In this document: one piece after another, positions 37,087-46,800 of the stretch
Position numbering within the stretch: the first letter of the stretch is position 1
How the letters are laid out: each line of letters opens with the position of its first letter
Position numbers and translations under genes: made by a program
The notes under the pieces: model-generated
Told to the model about the DNA's origin: nothing
Database searches by the model: none
What the model saw: only the letters and a program-made list of their open reading frames with translations
DNA from: Rikenellaceae bacterium
Lineage (GTDB): Bacteria > Bacteroidota > Bacteroidia > Bacteroidales > Rikenellaceae
Assembly (NCBI GenBank): GCA_009783565.1
Contig: WRDF01000006.1
Coordinates: 1-64,000, forward strand
DNA: 64,000 nucleotides
Direction of reading: 5' to 3'

Positions 37087-37105
37087 AAATATAAAAAACA
37101 TAACG

Positions 37106-38128
37106 ATGAAAAAGGAATTAATTCTGTTGGTCGCGCTCGCCATGATAATAACAGCGTGCGGCGGCGGGCGCAGGGCAGCCGAAACGGCGGCTACGGAGCA
37201 GGAAGAAGAGCGCGTGGTGCTGGTACGCACCGCTGTGGCGACGCTGGAAGATGTGGAGCAGACGGCCGTGTTCACCAGCAACATCGCTCCCGCGCAGCAA
37301 AACAGCATCGCACCGCAAGCGCCCGGACGCATCGACCGCATACTCGTGGACGTAGGTGCGACGGTGACAAGAGGACAACTGCTGGCGACGATGGACCCGA
37401 CGACATACAATCAGGTTGCAGTGCAACTGGCTAATGCCGAGGCGGATTATGAGCGCATAAAACGCGTCTATGATGCGGGCGGCGTGTCGAAACAGACGCT
37501 CGATCAGGTCGAGACGCAGGTGGCGGTGGCGCGCACGCAGGCCGCAAACCTGCGCGAAAATGTCGAATTGCGCAGCCCGATAGCAGGAGTGGTGACGGCG
37601 CGTAACTTCGATCCGGGCAACCTCTATAACGGCGCAGTGCCGCTGCTGGTCGTGATGCAGATATCGACGGTCAAGGTGACTCTGTCCGTGCCCGAACGGT
37701 TTTTCCCGATGGTGCGCAAAGGCATGGCGGCGGCAGTGACGGTCGATGTATACCCCGGCCGCACGTTCGAAGGCAAGGTGTCGCTCGTGCATCCGGCGAT
37801 AGACATGGCAACGCGTACGTTCACGCTCGAAGTCGAAATTCCGAACCCGGCAGGTGAGCTGCGGCCCGGAATGTTCTCACGCACGGAATTGAGTTTCGGC
37901 TCAGAACCGGGCGTGATGATCCCCGACGTGGCCATACAACGTCAGGCGGGAACGAACGACCGCTATGTCTTTGTCGAGGCAGGCGGCGTGGCCGAACGTC
38001 GTTTGGTGACGACCGGTGTTCAGGTGGGCGACCGCGTGAACATACTCTCGGGCGTAGAGCCGGGCGACCGCGTTGTCGTTGCCGGAATCTCACGCCTGAT
38101 GCAGGGAACGAGAGTCAGGGAAGAGTAG
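37106..38128 (+). CDS. RND efflux periplasmic adaptor lipoprotein
   Basis: 340 residues with a lipobox (AMIITAC, Cys17). The membrane fusion protein layout is clear: a barrel-sandwich hybrid (QQNSIAPQAPGRIDRILVDVGATVTRGQLLATMD and ELRSPIAGVVTARNFDPGN) flanking a short alpha hairpin (about 100-150, with a YDAGGVSKQTLDQVETQVAVA coil), then beta-barrel and membrane-proximal domains ending in EPGDRVVVAGISRL. It bridges the TolC-like and RND proteins. It is separated from them by 19 bp and 137 bp, the latter holding repeat D4. Confidence 0.92.
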   Translation: MKKELILLVALAMIITACGGGRRAAETAATEQEEERVVLVRTAVATLEDVEQTAVFTSNIAPAQQNSIAPQAPGRIDRILVDVGATVTRGQLLATMDPTTYNQVAVQLANAEADYERIKRVYDAGGVSKQTLDQVETQVAVARTQAANLRENVELRSPIAGVVTARNFDPGNLYNGAVPLLVVMQISTVKVTLSVPERFFPMVRKGMAAAVTVDVYPGRTFEGKVSLVHPAIDMATRTFTLEVEIPNPAGELRPGMFSRTELSFGSEPGVMIPDVAIQRQAGTNDRYVFVEAGGVAERRLVTTGVQVGDRVNILSGVEPGDRVVVAGISRLMQGTRVREE

Positions 38129-38170
38129 GGGGCAATTAAAAGTTACGAATTAGAAATTAAAATTGGAAAG

Positions 38171-38228
38171 TGCGACCCGCCGCCGACGGCGTGCCGCGAG
38201 ACTTTTGCGAAAAATCACAAAGTCTCAT
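38171..38228. repeat. Family D dispersed element, copy D4 (short)
   Basis: Contains gacccgccgccgacggcgtg followed by ccgc and a hairpin with arms gagacttt (38198-38205) and aaagtctc (38219-38226). The stem sequence differs from those in D1-D3. It lies between the adaptor and pump genes. Confidence 0.7.
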
Positions 38229-38265
38229 ATCAGTTAGAATTTGTAATTAAATATAGAACAAAGCA

Positions 38266-41200
38266 ATGAAAATTTACGAAAGGTCGGTGCGGAAGCCGAT
38301 TTCGACGATCCTGATATATGTGGGCGTAATCGTGCTCGGACTGTTCTCACTGAGTAATCTGGCGGTGGACATGTATCCCGACATGGAGATACCGGTGGTG
38401 AGCGTGAGTACGGTGTATCGCGGAGCGAACGCCGCCGACATAGAGCAGAATATCACCCGCCCGTTGGAGGATAACCTCAACACGGTGAACAACATGCGGC
38501 GGCTCACGTCGCGCTCGCAGGACAACGTGTCGAGCATTACGTTGGAGCTCGATTGGGGCAGCGACATCAATGAAGCGGCTAACGATGTGCGCGACGTTAT
38601 CGGGCGCATAGGGAGTTTCCTGCCCGAAGGTGCCGACGCGCCTATCATATTGAAGTTCAGCAGTTCGATGATGCCGGTAATGGTTATGTCGGTTACGGCG
38701 GACGAGAGCTATAACGGGTTGGCGAAGATACTCGACGACCGGCTGGTCAATGTATTGAACCGTGTGGACGGCGTGGGGTCGGTGGTGCTGATGGGCGCGC
38801 CGACGCGCGAGGTGCAGGTGAATGTAGATCCTCAGCGGCTGGCGGCCTTCAATCTTACGGTAGAGTCGCTGGCCGGCATAATTGCGGCTGAAAATGTGAA
38901 TATACCGGGCGGGACGCTCGATATCGGCAGCAATACGTTCAGTATCAAGGCCGACAGCGAGTTCCGTGGCAGCGATGAACTGAGCGACATCGTGGTGGCG
39001 AACATAGGCGGACGGGTGATCTATCTGGGCGATGTGGCGACGCTGAAAGACACGATCGCCAAGGCTACCAGCGAAGTGCGCACGAACGGCCGTCAGGGGA
39101 TGGTTCTGCTTATCCAGAAGCAGTCGGGCGCTAATACGGTTTCGATAGTTCGCGAAGTGGAAAAAGCGTTGGAGCGGATCGTTCCGACGCTGCCGCCCGA
39201 TGTGACGCTGATGACCGTGATGGACACTTCGGAGTTCATCAACGAGAGTATCGACACGCTCAGCAATACGATCCTGTTTGCGTTTATCGCCATCGTGCTT
39301 GTGTTGATGTTCTTCATCGGACGCTGGCGGGCGGTGATCATCATCTGTCTCACGATACCCGTATCGCTCATCACGGCGTTCATATTCCTGTACTTCACGG
39401 GAGGGACGCTCAACATCGTGTCGCTCAGTTCGTTATCGATCGCGATAGGATTGGTGATCGACGATGCTATCGTGATATTAGAGAATATTCAAAAGCATAT
39501 CGAGCGCGGGTCGACGCCGCGTGAGGCGGCGATATATGCGACAAATGAGGTGTGGCTTGCCGTTATTGCGACCACGCTGGTCATTATCGTAGTATTTCTT
39601 CCGCTTACGATGGTCGGCGGTATGGCGGGGATCATGTTCCGTCAGTTGGGATGGTTGGTTACGATCGTGACTACGGTATCGACGATCGCAGGGATCACGC
39701 TCACGCCGATGCTAAGTTCGCTGATGCTCAAAGCCGACAGGCTGAACCATTACAGGGGGCTCGGAGTTATTTTCAAACCCGTTGACAAAGCTCTCGCCGG
39801 ACTGGACAACGGCTATGCGCGGATGCTGACATGGGCGGTGCGCCATCGCGTGATGACTCTGGCCATCGTATTCGTGACGTTCTTTGCAAGTATCTTTTTG
39901 GTGGGTCGTGTACCGTTCTCGTTCATGCCCGAGGCCGACCAGAGCATGATTACGGCAAGTATCCAGCTGCAACAGAACGTGAATCTCGACTATACGACCG
40001 GCATTGCGCGGCAGATCGAAGCCGACATTATGGAGCGTTATCCGGAGGTACGGATACTGAATGTCACATCGGGACAGTCTACGGGTATCTTTGCAATGAT
40101 GATGCAGGGGCAGGCGGGGTCGCACACCATAAGTCTGCGCATGAGGCTAACGAATCCCGGCGAGCGCGATCGGTCGATATTCGCGATCGCCGATCTGCTG
40201 CGCGACGACCTGGACCGCATTCCTGAGGTCCGCGAATTCACGGTCTCGACCGACGGTGGCGGCGGGTTCTCGAACAACGTGCAGGTGAAGGTCTTCGGCC
40301 ATGACATGGAGCTGACGAATGAGGTTGCTCTGGATATCCGTGACCGTCTGCGCGAAAAACCGACGCTGCGCGATGTGCGCCTCTCTCGCGATGACCTGCG
40401 GCCGGAATATAATATCAATTTCGACCGCAACCGTCTGGCGGCGGCGGGGCTGAATACCGCGACGGCTGCGCAGTTCGTGCGTAACCGTATCAGCGGCCTG
40501 CGCGCGTCGGTCTACCGCGAGGGCGGCGACGAGTACGACATCGTGGTACGCTATGACGAGCCGTTCCGCACGACGCTCGAAGACGTGGAAAATATCATGG
40601 TATATAACAGTCGCGGACAAGGTGTGAAGGTCGGCGAACTGGCGACGATAACGCAGATCTTTGCGCCTCCCACTATCGAGCGCGAGAACCGTCAGAGGCT
40701 CGTGAATGTCGATGTGGCGATGGCCGATGGCGTGGCGATGGGGACGGCAATAGTCGATATCCGCGCCGTGTTGGACGAGATCGAAGCGCCGGACGGGGTC
40801 TACATCGAGATAGGCGGTGCATATGAAGACCAGCAGTCGGCGTTTGCCGATTTCATTACGCTCGCGATGCTTATTATCATGCTCGTCTATATCGTGCTTG
40901 CCACGCAGTTCGAATCGTTCAAATCGCCGTTCATCATTATTCTCACGCTGCTGCCCGCGTTCACGGGGGTGTTCCTAATCCTCTGGGCGACGAGCACGCC
41001 GCTCAGCCTTATGGCTCTGCTGGGGGCGATCATGCTTATCGGTATCGCGGTGAAGAACGGTGTGGTGATGGTGGACTTCACCAACCTGCTGCGCGATCGC
41101 GGATATTCTATAAACCATGCGGTTATTATGTCGGGCAAGAGCCGTCTGCGGCCGGTGTTGATGACATCATTGACGACGATCTTTGCGATGCTGCCGCTGG

Positions 41201-41382
41201 CCGTAGGTCTGGGCGAGGGGTCGGAACTGTGGCAGCCGATGGGTATAGCCATTATCGGCGGTATGATATTCTCTACGCTGCTGACGCTGATCATGGTTCC
41301 GGTGCTTTACTCGTCGTTCGGCGCGGGTGACCTGCGCAAAGAAAAACGGGCGCGGCGCAGGCTCGAAAACGGAAGTAAATAA
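38266..41382 (+). CDS. RND efflux pump inner-membrane transporter (AcrB/HAE1-like)
   Basis: 1038 residues, typical RND length. TM1 is at about 10-30 (ISTILIYVGVIVLGLFSL), a large periplasmic loop follows, the TM2-TM6 block is at about 335-480, and the second loop and TM7-TM12 lie to about 1025. The proton-relay region of TM4 carries the paired aspartates in GLVIDDAIVILENI. The N-terminal RPLEDNLNTVNNMRRLTSRSQ and VRDVIGRIGSFLP are typical of hydrophobe/amphiphile exporters. It probably exports drugs, bile acids or lipophilic compounds; the substrate is not predictable. Confidence 0.94.
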   Translation: MKIYERSVRKPISTILIYVGVIVLGLFSLSNLAVDMYPDMEIPVVSVSTVYRGANAADIEQNITRPLEDNLNTVNNMRRLTSRSQDNVSSITLELDWGSDINEAANDVRDVIGRIGSFLPEGADAPIILKFSSSMMPVMVMSVTADESYNGLAKILDDRLVNVLNRVDGVGSVVLMGAPTREVQVNVDPQRLAAFNLTVESLAGIIAAENVNIPGGTLDIGSNTFSIKADSEFRGSDELSDIVVANIGGRVIYLGDVATLKDTIAKATSEVRTNGRQGMVLLIQKQSGANTVSIVREVEKALERIVPTLPPDVTLMTVMDTSEFINESIDTLSNTILFAFIAIVLVLMFFIGRWRAVIIICLTIPVSLITAFIFLYFTGGTLNIVSLSSLSIAIGLVIDDAIVILENIQKHIERGSTPREAAIYATNEVWLAVIATTLVIIVVFLPLTMVGGMAGIMFRQLGWLVTIVTTVSTIAGITLTPMLSSLMLKADRLNHYRGLGVIFKPVDKALAGLDNGYARMLTWAVRHRVMTLAIVFVTFFASIFLVGRVPFSFMPEADQSMITASIQLQQNVNLDYTTGIARQIEADIMERYPEVRILNVTSGQSTGIFAMMMQGQAGSHTISLRMRLTNPGERDRSIFAIADLLRDDLDRIPEVREFTVSTDGGGGFSNNVQVKVFGHDMELTNEVALDIRDRLREKPTLRDVRLSRDDLRPEYNINFDRNRLAAAGLNTATAAQFVRNRISGLRASVYREGGDEYDIVVRYDEPFRTTLEDVENIMVYNSRGQGVKVGELATITQIFAPPTIERENRQRLVNVDVAMADGVAMGTAIVDIRAVLDEIEAPDGVYIEIGGAYEDQQSAFADFITLAMLIIMLVYIVLATQFESFKSPFIIILTLLPAFTGVFLILWATSTPLSLMALLGAIMLIGIAVKNGVVMVDFTNLLRDRGYSINHAVIMSGKSRLRPVLMTSLTTIFAMLPLAVGLGEGSELWQPMGIAIIGGMIFSTLLTLIMVPVLYSSFGAGDLRKEKRARRRLENGSK

Positions 41383-41393
41383 TTTTTCGGAAA

Positions 41394-41687
41394 ATGAAAG
41401 CGATATTTATATCATACAATCAGTCTCTTAGCGAGCGGGTTATGAGCGTGCTGGACCATCACAATGCGCGCGGCTTCACAAAATGGGAACTGACCGCAGG
41501 GCGCGGCTCGGAAGATGGCGAACCGCACTATGCCACACATACGTGGCCGGCGAGGAACAGTTCGATCCTGAGCATCGTGCCCGACCACCGCGTTAAACCG
41601 ATCCTCGACGCTTTGCGCGAACTCGACCACCAACTCCCCAACCATGGCCTGCGCGCTTTTGTCTGGGAGGTCGTCGATCAGATATAA
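41394..41687 (+). CDS. Small PII/CutA-like protein at the end of the efflux operon
   Basis: 97 residues, 11 bp after the pump gene, so surely co-transcribed. The predicted order is beta (KAIFISYN), alpha (SLSERVMSVLDHHN), beta (FTKWELTAGRG), then NSSILSIVPDHRVKPILDALRELDHQLPNHGLRAFVWEVVDQI, consistent with a ferredoxin-like beta-alpha-beta-beta-alpha-beta fold as in PII/CutA proteins. The T-loop, if present, is the DGEPHYATHTWPARN segment. Assignment is by pattern only; a ligand-sensing role for the pump is inference. Confidence 0.55.
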   Translation: MKAIFISYNQSLSERVMSVLDHHNARGFTKWELTAGRGSEDGEPHYATHTWPARNSSILSIVPDHRVKPILDALRELDHQLPNHGLRAFVWEVVDQI

Positions 41688-41735
41688 CACACGCGCGTGA
41701 CTTCCAGATTTGTCATTGCGGGCTTGCACGCAATC
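41688..41735. repeat. Family C tract and short family B hairpin after the efflux operon
   Basis: Begins directly at the stop with cacacgcgcgtg and gacttccagatt, followed by tgtcattgcgggcttgcacg with caatc. The alternating purine-pyrimidine tract is immediately 3' of the stop codon. Confidence 0.65.
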
Positions 41736-41746
41736 TCATATTGCTC

Positions 41747-41823
41747 GTCATTGCGAGCCTGAAAGGCGAAGCAATCCAGTATTTATCACGCTGGATTGCT
41801 TCGCCTTTCAGGCTCGCAATGAC
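41747..41823. terminator. Perfect 33-bp hairpin between convergent efflux operon and purB
   Basis: The arms 41747-41779 and 41791-41823 (left arm begins gtcattgcgagcctgaaagg) are exact reverse complements with an 11-nt loop. It is a complete family B palindrome located between two convergent gene ends. Confidence 0.8.
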
Positions 41824-41836
41824 GCACGCACGTGCC

Positions 41837-43183
41837 CTAAAATATCCCTGTATATGTCTGCGGAGAGAGTTTTCGCAACTCCTCCTTAACGCTCGGTGAG
41901 ACGGCGAGCGTATCGATAAAACTTACCAGGTCTTCGTGCGTGATCGGGCGGTTGGTGCGCGTCAGCGATTTCAGCGCTTCGTACGGTTCAGGGTAGTTCT
42001 CGCGGCGCAGGATGGTCTGAATACCCTCGGAGACGACCGCCCAATTTGCTTCAAGGTCGCGGTCGATGGCCTCCTGGTTGATTATCAATTTATCCAGCCC
42101 CTTCAATATCGAGCGGAACGAAATCACCGTGTGCGCCATCGGAACGCCGACGTTGCGCAGCACGGTTGAGTCCGTGAGATCGCGTTGCAGACGCGAGACG
42201 GGCAACTTGTTGGACAGGTGGTCGAAAATGGCATTCGCGATGCCGAGATTGCCCTCGGCATTCTCGAAATCTATCGGGTTCACCTTGTGCGGCATTGCCG
42301 ACGACCCCACCTCGCCGACCTTTATCTTCTGCTTGAAATAGTCCATAGCAACGTACTGCCACAGGTCGCGGCAGAGGTCTATGAGTATGACGTTGATGCG
42401 CCGGAAACAGTCGAATAGCGCGGCCAGATTGTCGTAATGCTCTATCTGCGTGGTGGTCTGCGAGCGTTCGAGGCGGAGAATATCGTTCACGAAATGATTG
42501 GCGAACCCGACCCAATCGATCTCCGGGTATGCCACAATGTGGGCGTTGAAGTTACCCGTCGCGCCGCCGAACTTTGCCGGCGCCGGCGTCTGGCGCAGCA
42601 TGTTCAGTTGTTTTTCGAGCCGCTCGGCGAAGACGCGGATTTCTTTGCCCAGCTTGGTGGGCGATGCGGGCTGTCCGTGCGTGCGCGCCAGCATCGGGAT
42701 GTCGCGCCAATCGTCGGCCATCGCCGTGAGCTTATTCAGCAACTCGTTCATCAGAGGATAATACACCCCGTGTGCCGCATCACGCAGCGAGTAGGGCGTG
42801 GCGGTGTTGTTCACATCCTGCGACGTGAGGCCGAAATGTACGAATTCCTTATACGCGTCGAGTTCCGGTGTGTCCATCCGCTCCTTTATATAATACTCCA
42901 CCGCCTTCACATCGTGGTTCGTCGTGCGTTCTATCTCTTTTACGCGTGCAGCATCCTCGACCGTGAAGTTGCGGTAGACATCGCGTAGCGCCTCTTTCTG
43001 CTCGTCGCCGATGCCTTCGAGCTGCGGTAGCGGGATGTCGCATAGCGCGATAAAATATTCCACCTCCACCAGGATGCGGTAGCGGATCAGGGCATATTCG
43101 GAAAAGTACGCATCGAGCGATTCGGTTGCGGTGCGGTATCGGCCGTCTACGGGGCCTATGGCGGTTAAAGTCTCTAATTTCAT
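41837..43183 (-). CDS. purB: Adenylosuccinate lyase
   Basis: 448 residues. The N-terminus LTAIGPVDGRYR and the substrate-binding segments EFVHFGLTSQDVNNTA and ARTHGQPASPTKLGKE are as in the short PurB class. The signature loop GSSAMPHKVNPIDFENAEGN (catalytic Ser in SSAMPHK) is intact. It performs two steps: fumarate release from SAICAR and from adenylosuccinate in purine synthesis, the step before PurH (also in this window). It is transcribed alone on the minus strand. Confidence 0.97.
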   Translation of the reverse strand: MKLETLTAIGPVDGRYRTATESLDAYFSEYALIRYRILVEVEYFIALCDIPLPQLEGIGDEQKEALRDVYRNFTVEDAARVKEIERTTNHDVKAVEYYIKERMDTPELDAYKEFVHFGLTSQDVNNTATPYSLRDAAHGVYYPLMNELLNKLTAMADDWRDIPMLARTHGQPASPTKLGKEIRVFAERLEKQLNMLRQTPAPAKFGGATGNFNAHIVAYPEIDWVGFANHFVNDILRLERSQTTTQIEHYDNLAALFDCFRRINVILIDLCRDLWQYVAMDYFKQKIKVGEVGSSAMPHKVNPIDFENAEGNLGIANAIFDHLSNKLPVSRLQRDLTDSTVLRNVGVPMAHTVISFRSILKGLDKLIINQEAIDRDLEANWAVVSEGIQTILRRENYPEPYEALKSLTRTNRPITHEDLVSFIDTLAVSPSVKEELRKLSPQTYTGIF

Positions 43184-43310
43184 ATCTTATACAAAGAATT
43201 AAAAGGCAAAGTTACCATTTCGCTTCTTTTTTACAAAATTTACGCCATATTTACAAAATACGAATTGAGATGAGGGCGAATCACAGAAGTGTGCGAGATA
43301 AGGGACTACA

Positions 43311-43354
43311 AACAAAAAGACCTGCCGCTTATATGCGCGCAGGTCTTTTTGTTT
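43311..43354 (-). terminator. Rho-independent terminator of the TPR gene
   Basis: A 15-bp perfect stem (43311-43325 with 43339-43353) and a 13-nt loop. Read on the minus strand, the second arm ends in gtctttttgtt, giving a U-rich tail 20 bp after the stop of the TPR gene. Confidence 0.8.
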
Positions 43355-43372
43355 CGAGACAGGCCGTAGCGA

Positions 43373-44350
43373 TTATTGCCCGGCCTCGATCGCAGCGATT
43401 TGTGTACGGGCGGCCGCAGCATTCGGACCTGCCGTCACACGGCGGTAAAGTTCCAACGCTCGCGTGCGGTCGCCTTTGTTGTCATAGGCATTGGCCAATA
43501 GGAAGTTAGCTGTGCTTCTCAGCGCAGCATCTGTCTGTGCCTCCGCAGCGCGCTGGCCGAACTCGATCACCTTATCCCAATTCCGCGAGTTATTGGCCGT
43601 CTGCAACAGCAGCATGTAAGCCGTCGGGTCGGGATTCACGGTTACCGATTCGGCGAGAATTTCGATTGCCCGCGCGGGTTGTGACGACGCTATTGCATTG
43701 GCATTGCGCAACACATACTGCGCCATCCGCGTGCGCGCCTCTTCGACGTTTGCCTTATATTTTTCGCCATGCTCTTCGAGCGCGATTATTCCCCGAAATA
43801 TCTCGAACGACCGATCATACTCGCCCATCTCGGCATAGCTTTGGGCAAGGAACATCGCAAGTTGCGGGTCGCCAGGGTTCAGGTCATAGCCGCGCTGGAA
43901 TATCTCGGCAGCTGCGGCAAAGTCCCTGTTGTTGAAGGCCGAAGCTCCCATCGCCCTATATACCTGCGCGATCATTTCGCGCGCCTGGCTCATAGTGCGC
44001 ACATCTTCGGAAATCTCTGCCTGTTCTATGGCACGTGTGAGGTATTGCGCCGCTTTATCGAACTCGTTCGTGCGTGCAAATCCTGCGCCGGCGCGCAAAT
44101 AGACCTGTGGAAGCATCCGGCGTACTTCGAGCGCAAGTTCGCTGAGGGGAGCGTCGCCGCTGGTCGCACCCTCCATTTCGAGTACGCGCTCGAACAGCGG
44201 AATCGCATCTACGAAATTATTCGCCCGTGCCTTCTCAACGGCCGCATTGTAGGCATCTCTCGAAGTCTCGAAGTCTTGTGCATTGATATTTGCGCCTGCC
44301 ACAACGAGCATTGTCGCTACGGCGGCGACTGTCATTCTGATGAATTTCAT
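43373..44350 (-). CDS. Secreted tetratricopeptide-repeat protein
   Basis: 325 residues with a signal peptide (MKFIRMTVAAVATMLVVAGANINAQ). At least four TPR-like units follow: AYNAAVEKARANNFVDAIPLFERVL, AGAGFARTNEFDKAAQYLTRAIEQ, ASAFNNRDFAAAAEIFQRGYDLNP and LLANAYDNKGDRTRALELYRRV. The role is probably protein-protein interaction in the periplasm; no catalytic domain is seen. The gene begins 39 bp downstream of tadA on the same strand and has a -7 box of its own. Confidence 0.8.
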   Translation of the reverse strand: MKFIRMTVAAVATMLVVAGANINAQDFETSRDAYNAAVEKARANNFVDAIPLFERVLEMEGATSGDAPLSELALEVRRMLPQVYLRAGAGFARTNEFDKAAQYLTRAIEQAEISEDVRTMSQAREMIAQVYRAMGASAFNNRDFAAAAEIFQRGYDLNPGDPQLAMFLAQSYAEMGEYDRSFEIFRGIIALEEHGEKYKANVEEARTRMAQYVLRNANAIASSQPARAIEILAESVTVNPDPTAYMLLLQTANNSRNWDKVIEFGQRAAEAQTDAALRSTANFLLANAYDNKGDRTRALELYRRVTAGPNAAAARTQIAAIEAGQ

Positions 44351-44375
44351 GTTTATTGTTCGTTTGAAGTTTTTG

Positions 44376-44383
44376 CAAAAATA
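44376..44383 (-). promoter_or_regulatory. -7 promoter box for the TPR gene
   Basis: The minus strand reads TATTTTTG, 25 bp before the TPR gene ATG. It is a full TAnnTTTG match; the -33 is unclear. Confidence 0.45.
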
Positions 44384-44389
44384 TTCTTT

Positions 44390-44836
44390 TTATCTTAATT
44401 TCCTAAAAAAATCGCTGACTAATTTTCCGCACTCCTCTGCGAGGACACCTGCCGTGACCGTCGTTTTCGGATGCAGGATCACCCCGCCCGATTGCCGGTA
44501 TCCGCGCTTGGGGTCGTCCGCGCCCCAGACGATGCGCCCCACCTGACTCCACGCGCTCGCGCCGGCGCACATCGTGCAAGGCTCTACGGTGACATATAAC
44601 GTGCATTCTGTCAGATACTTGCCTCCGATGCGGTTGGCCGCCGCCGTGATCGCCTGCATTTCGGCGTGCGCCGTCGCGTCGCCCAGCGTTTCGACCAGAT
44701 TGTGGCCGCGTCCGATTATCGCCCCGCGACACACGACCACCGCGCCGATGGGCACTTCCTGTCTATCTAACGCTTGATGCGCCTGGTCTATTGCGGCGCG
44801 CATAAATTTTTCGTCTTGCTCTGCGGGCGACTGCAT
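44390..44836 (-). CDS. tadA: tRNA-specific adenosine deaminase TadA (or related nucleoside deaminase)
   Basis: From ATG at 44836, 148 residues, the TadA length. The zinc site is HAEMQAI (catalytic Glu) and EPCTMCAGA (PCxxC), and the N-terminal FMRAAIDQAHQALDRQEVPIGAVVV fits TadA. It converts A34 to inosine in tRNA-Arg(ACG). The C-terminal part VSDFFRKLR matches the TadA end, where FFR contacts the tRNA. The frame extends to 44935 over the promoter region and the extra part is rejected. Confidence 0.85.
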   Translation of the reverse strand: MQSPAEQDEKFMRAAIDQAHQALDRQEVPIGAVVVCRGAIIGRGHNLVETLGDATAHAEMQAITAAANRIGGKYLTECTLYVTVEPCTMCAGASAWSQVGRIVWGADDPKRGYRQSGGVILHPKTTVTAGVLAEECGKLVSDFFRKLR

Positions 44837-44903
44837 AATAATCCTTACCTTTGGCTTTTGCAAAAAGTGCCTTGCGGCACTCGCATAAATCACTTTGTTT
44901 AGA

Positions 44904-44911
44904 CAAAAATA
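44904..44911 (-). promoter_or_regulatory. -7 promoter box for tadA
   Basis: The minus strand reads TATTTTTG. The leader of about 65 nt contains the hairpin gagtgccgcaaggcactt (44867-44884), also seen in the ychF leader. The region is shared with divergent aspS. Confidence 0.45.
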
Positions 44912-44920
44912 CATAAAAAT

Positions 44921-46675
44921 ATGTACAGAACTCACACTTGTGGCGAACTTCGCGCGGCGGATACGGGAAAAACGGTAACACTGGCCGGATGGGTGCAGAA
45001 AGTGCGCAACCTCGGAGCGATGACGTTCATAGATTTACGCGACCGCTACGGCATCACGCAGCTTGTCGTGGAAGAGGATTCGGCTGCCGATGTTCGGACG
45101 GCAGCGGAGCAGTTGGGGCGCGAATTCGTGGTGCAGGCGAGCGGCGCGGTGCGCGAGCGGTCGTCGAAAAATGCGAAGATCCCGACCGGCGATATAGAGA
45201 TAAAGATCATGGAACTGCGCATTCTGAACCATGCCGGCACGCCGCCATTCACCATCGAGGAGCAGAGCGACGGCGGCGATGAGCTGCGGATGCGTTACCG
45301 GTATTTAGACCTGCGCCGACCGCCGTTGCAGCGTAATATTGCCTTGCGTCACCGCCTTGCACAGAGCGTGCGCGAGTTTCTCGACGGCGAAGGTTTTCTG
45401 GAAATAGAAACGCCGTTTTTGATAAAATCGACGCCCGAAGGTGCACGCGATTTCGTTGTTCCGTCGCGCATGAATCCGGGCGAATTCTACGCTCTGCCGC
45501 AATCGCCCCAGCAGCAGAAACAGCTCCTAATGGTGGCGGGCTATGACCGTTACTTCCAGATAGTGCGGTGCTTCCGCGATGAGGACCTGCGCGCCGACCG
45601 CCAACCCGAATTTACGCAGATCGACTGCGAAATGGCGTTCGTCGAGCGTGAGGACGTGCTGCGAACGTTCGAGAGCATGGCAAAGCATATTTTCCGCTCG
45701 GTGCGTGGTATAGATATGGGCGAGGTGGCGTTCCCGCGCATCACATGGCACGAGGCGATGGCGCGCTACGGATGCGACAAGCCCGATGTGCGTTTCGGCA
45801 TGGAAATCGACGAACTGACCGACCTTGTGCGCGGTGCGGATTTCCCCGTTTTCGATGCAGCGGATTACGTCGGGGCAATCGTGGCTGAGGGTTGTGCGGG
45901 CTACACGCGTAAGCAGATCGACGAGTTGACGGAGTTCGTGCGGCGGCCTCAGATAGGGGCGAGCGGCCTGGTGTGGGTACGCGTCGGAGAGGATGGCGCG
46001 CCGAAATCGAGCGTCGATAAGTTCTATTCGCCTGAGCATCTCGCGGCGTGGTGCGAGCGCTGCGGGGCTACTACGGGCGACCTTATGCTCATAATAGCTG
46101 GCGAGCGCCGCCGCAGTCTTAACGCGTTGTGCGAGTTGAGGTTAGAGATGGGTGAGCGGCTGGGATTGCGCGACCGCAATGTGTTCGCGCCGCTGTGGGT
46201 TGTCGATTTTCCGCTTCTGGAATGGGACGAGCAGAGCGGACGGTTCTTTGCCATGCATCATCCGTTCACTTCGCCGCGCGCTGAGGACGTGGAACTGTTT
46301 TTCACCGATCCCGCGCGTGTTTGCGCCAACGCCTACGACTTTGTGATCAATGGCGTGGAGCTCGGCGGAGGGTCGATCCGTATTCATGACTCGGCGTTGC
46401 AGGCGCGAATGTTCGAGGTTCTCGGTTTTACGCCGCAGGAGGCTCAGGCGCAGTTCGGTTTTATGCTCGATGCGTTCCGCTATGGCGCACCGCCGCACGG
46501 GGGGATAGCCTACGGCCTCGACCGCTGGTGTGCAGTGCTGGGCGGTGTGGATTCGATACGCGACTTTATCGCATTTCCTAAAAATAACTCAGGACGTGAC
46601 ACCATGCTCGACGCGCCGTCTGCGGTCGCACAGGGGCAGTTGGATGAGTTGGGACTTTCTGTAATTGAGAATTGA
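44921..46675 (+). CDS. aspS: Aspartate--tRNA ligase
   Basis: 584 residues, the bacterial-type length. The N-terminal OB fold ([40 protein letters not shown]) is followed by class II motif 2 ([21 protein letters not shown]) and motif 3 ([11 protein letters not shown]). The inserted GAD domain at about 290-420 confirms the bacterial form. It charges tRNA-Asp. It is divergent from tadA with an 84-bp shared region. Repeat D3 follows the stop. Confidence 0.97.
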   Translation: MYRTHTCGELRAADTGKTVTLAGWVQKVRNLGAMTFIDLRDRYGITQLVVEEDSAADVRTAAEQLGREFVVQASGAVRERSSKNAKIPTGDIEIKIMELRILNHAGTPPFTIEEQSDGGDELRMRYRYLDLRRPPLQRNIALRHRLAQSVREFLDGEGFLEIETPFLIKSTPEGARDFVVPSRMNPGEFYALPQSPQQQKQLLMVAGYDRYFQIVRCFRDEDLRADRQPEFTQIDCEMAFVEREDVLRTFESMAKHIFRSVRGIDMGEVAFPRITWHEAMARYGCDKPDVRFGMEIDELTDLVRGADFPVFDAADYVGAIVAEGCAGYTRKQIDELTEFVRRPQIGASGLVWVRVGEDGAPKSSVDKFYSPEHLAAWCERCGATTGDLMLIIAGERRRSLNALCELRLEMGERLGLRDRNVFAPLWVVDFPLLEWDEQSGRFFAMHHPFTSPRAEDVELFFTDPARVCANAYDFVINGVELGGGSIRIHDSALQARMFEVLGFTPQEAQAQFGFMLDAFRYGAPPHGGIAYGLDRWCAVLGGVDSIRDFIAFPKNNSGRDTMLDAPSAVAQGQLDELGLSVIEN

Positions 46676-46684
46676 TATGTGTGT

Positions 46685-46784
46685 GCGACACGCCGTCGGC
46701 GGTGTGGACGCGCAATTAAATGTAGCGTCCCGCCGCGTAGGGCGGCGGCGTGTGACGCGGCACTTTCGCATTAGCGAAAGTGCC
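46685..46784. repeat. Family D dispersed element, copy D3
   Basis: Reads gacacgccgtcggcggtg ... cccgccgcgtagggcggcgg and cgtgtgacgc, ending in a hairpin with an 11-bp stem (46759-46769 / 46774-46784; ggcactttcgc) and loop atta. It lies between the convergent ends of aspS and gpsA. Confidence 0.8.
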
Positions 46785-46800
46785 CCAACCGAATAATGCC

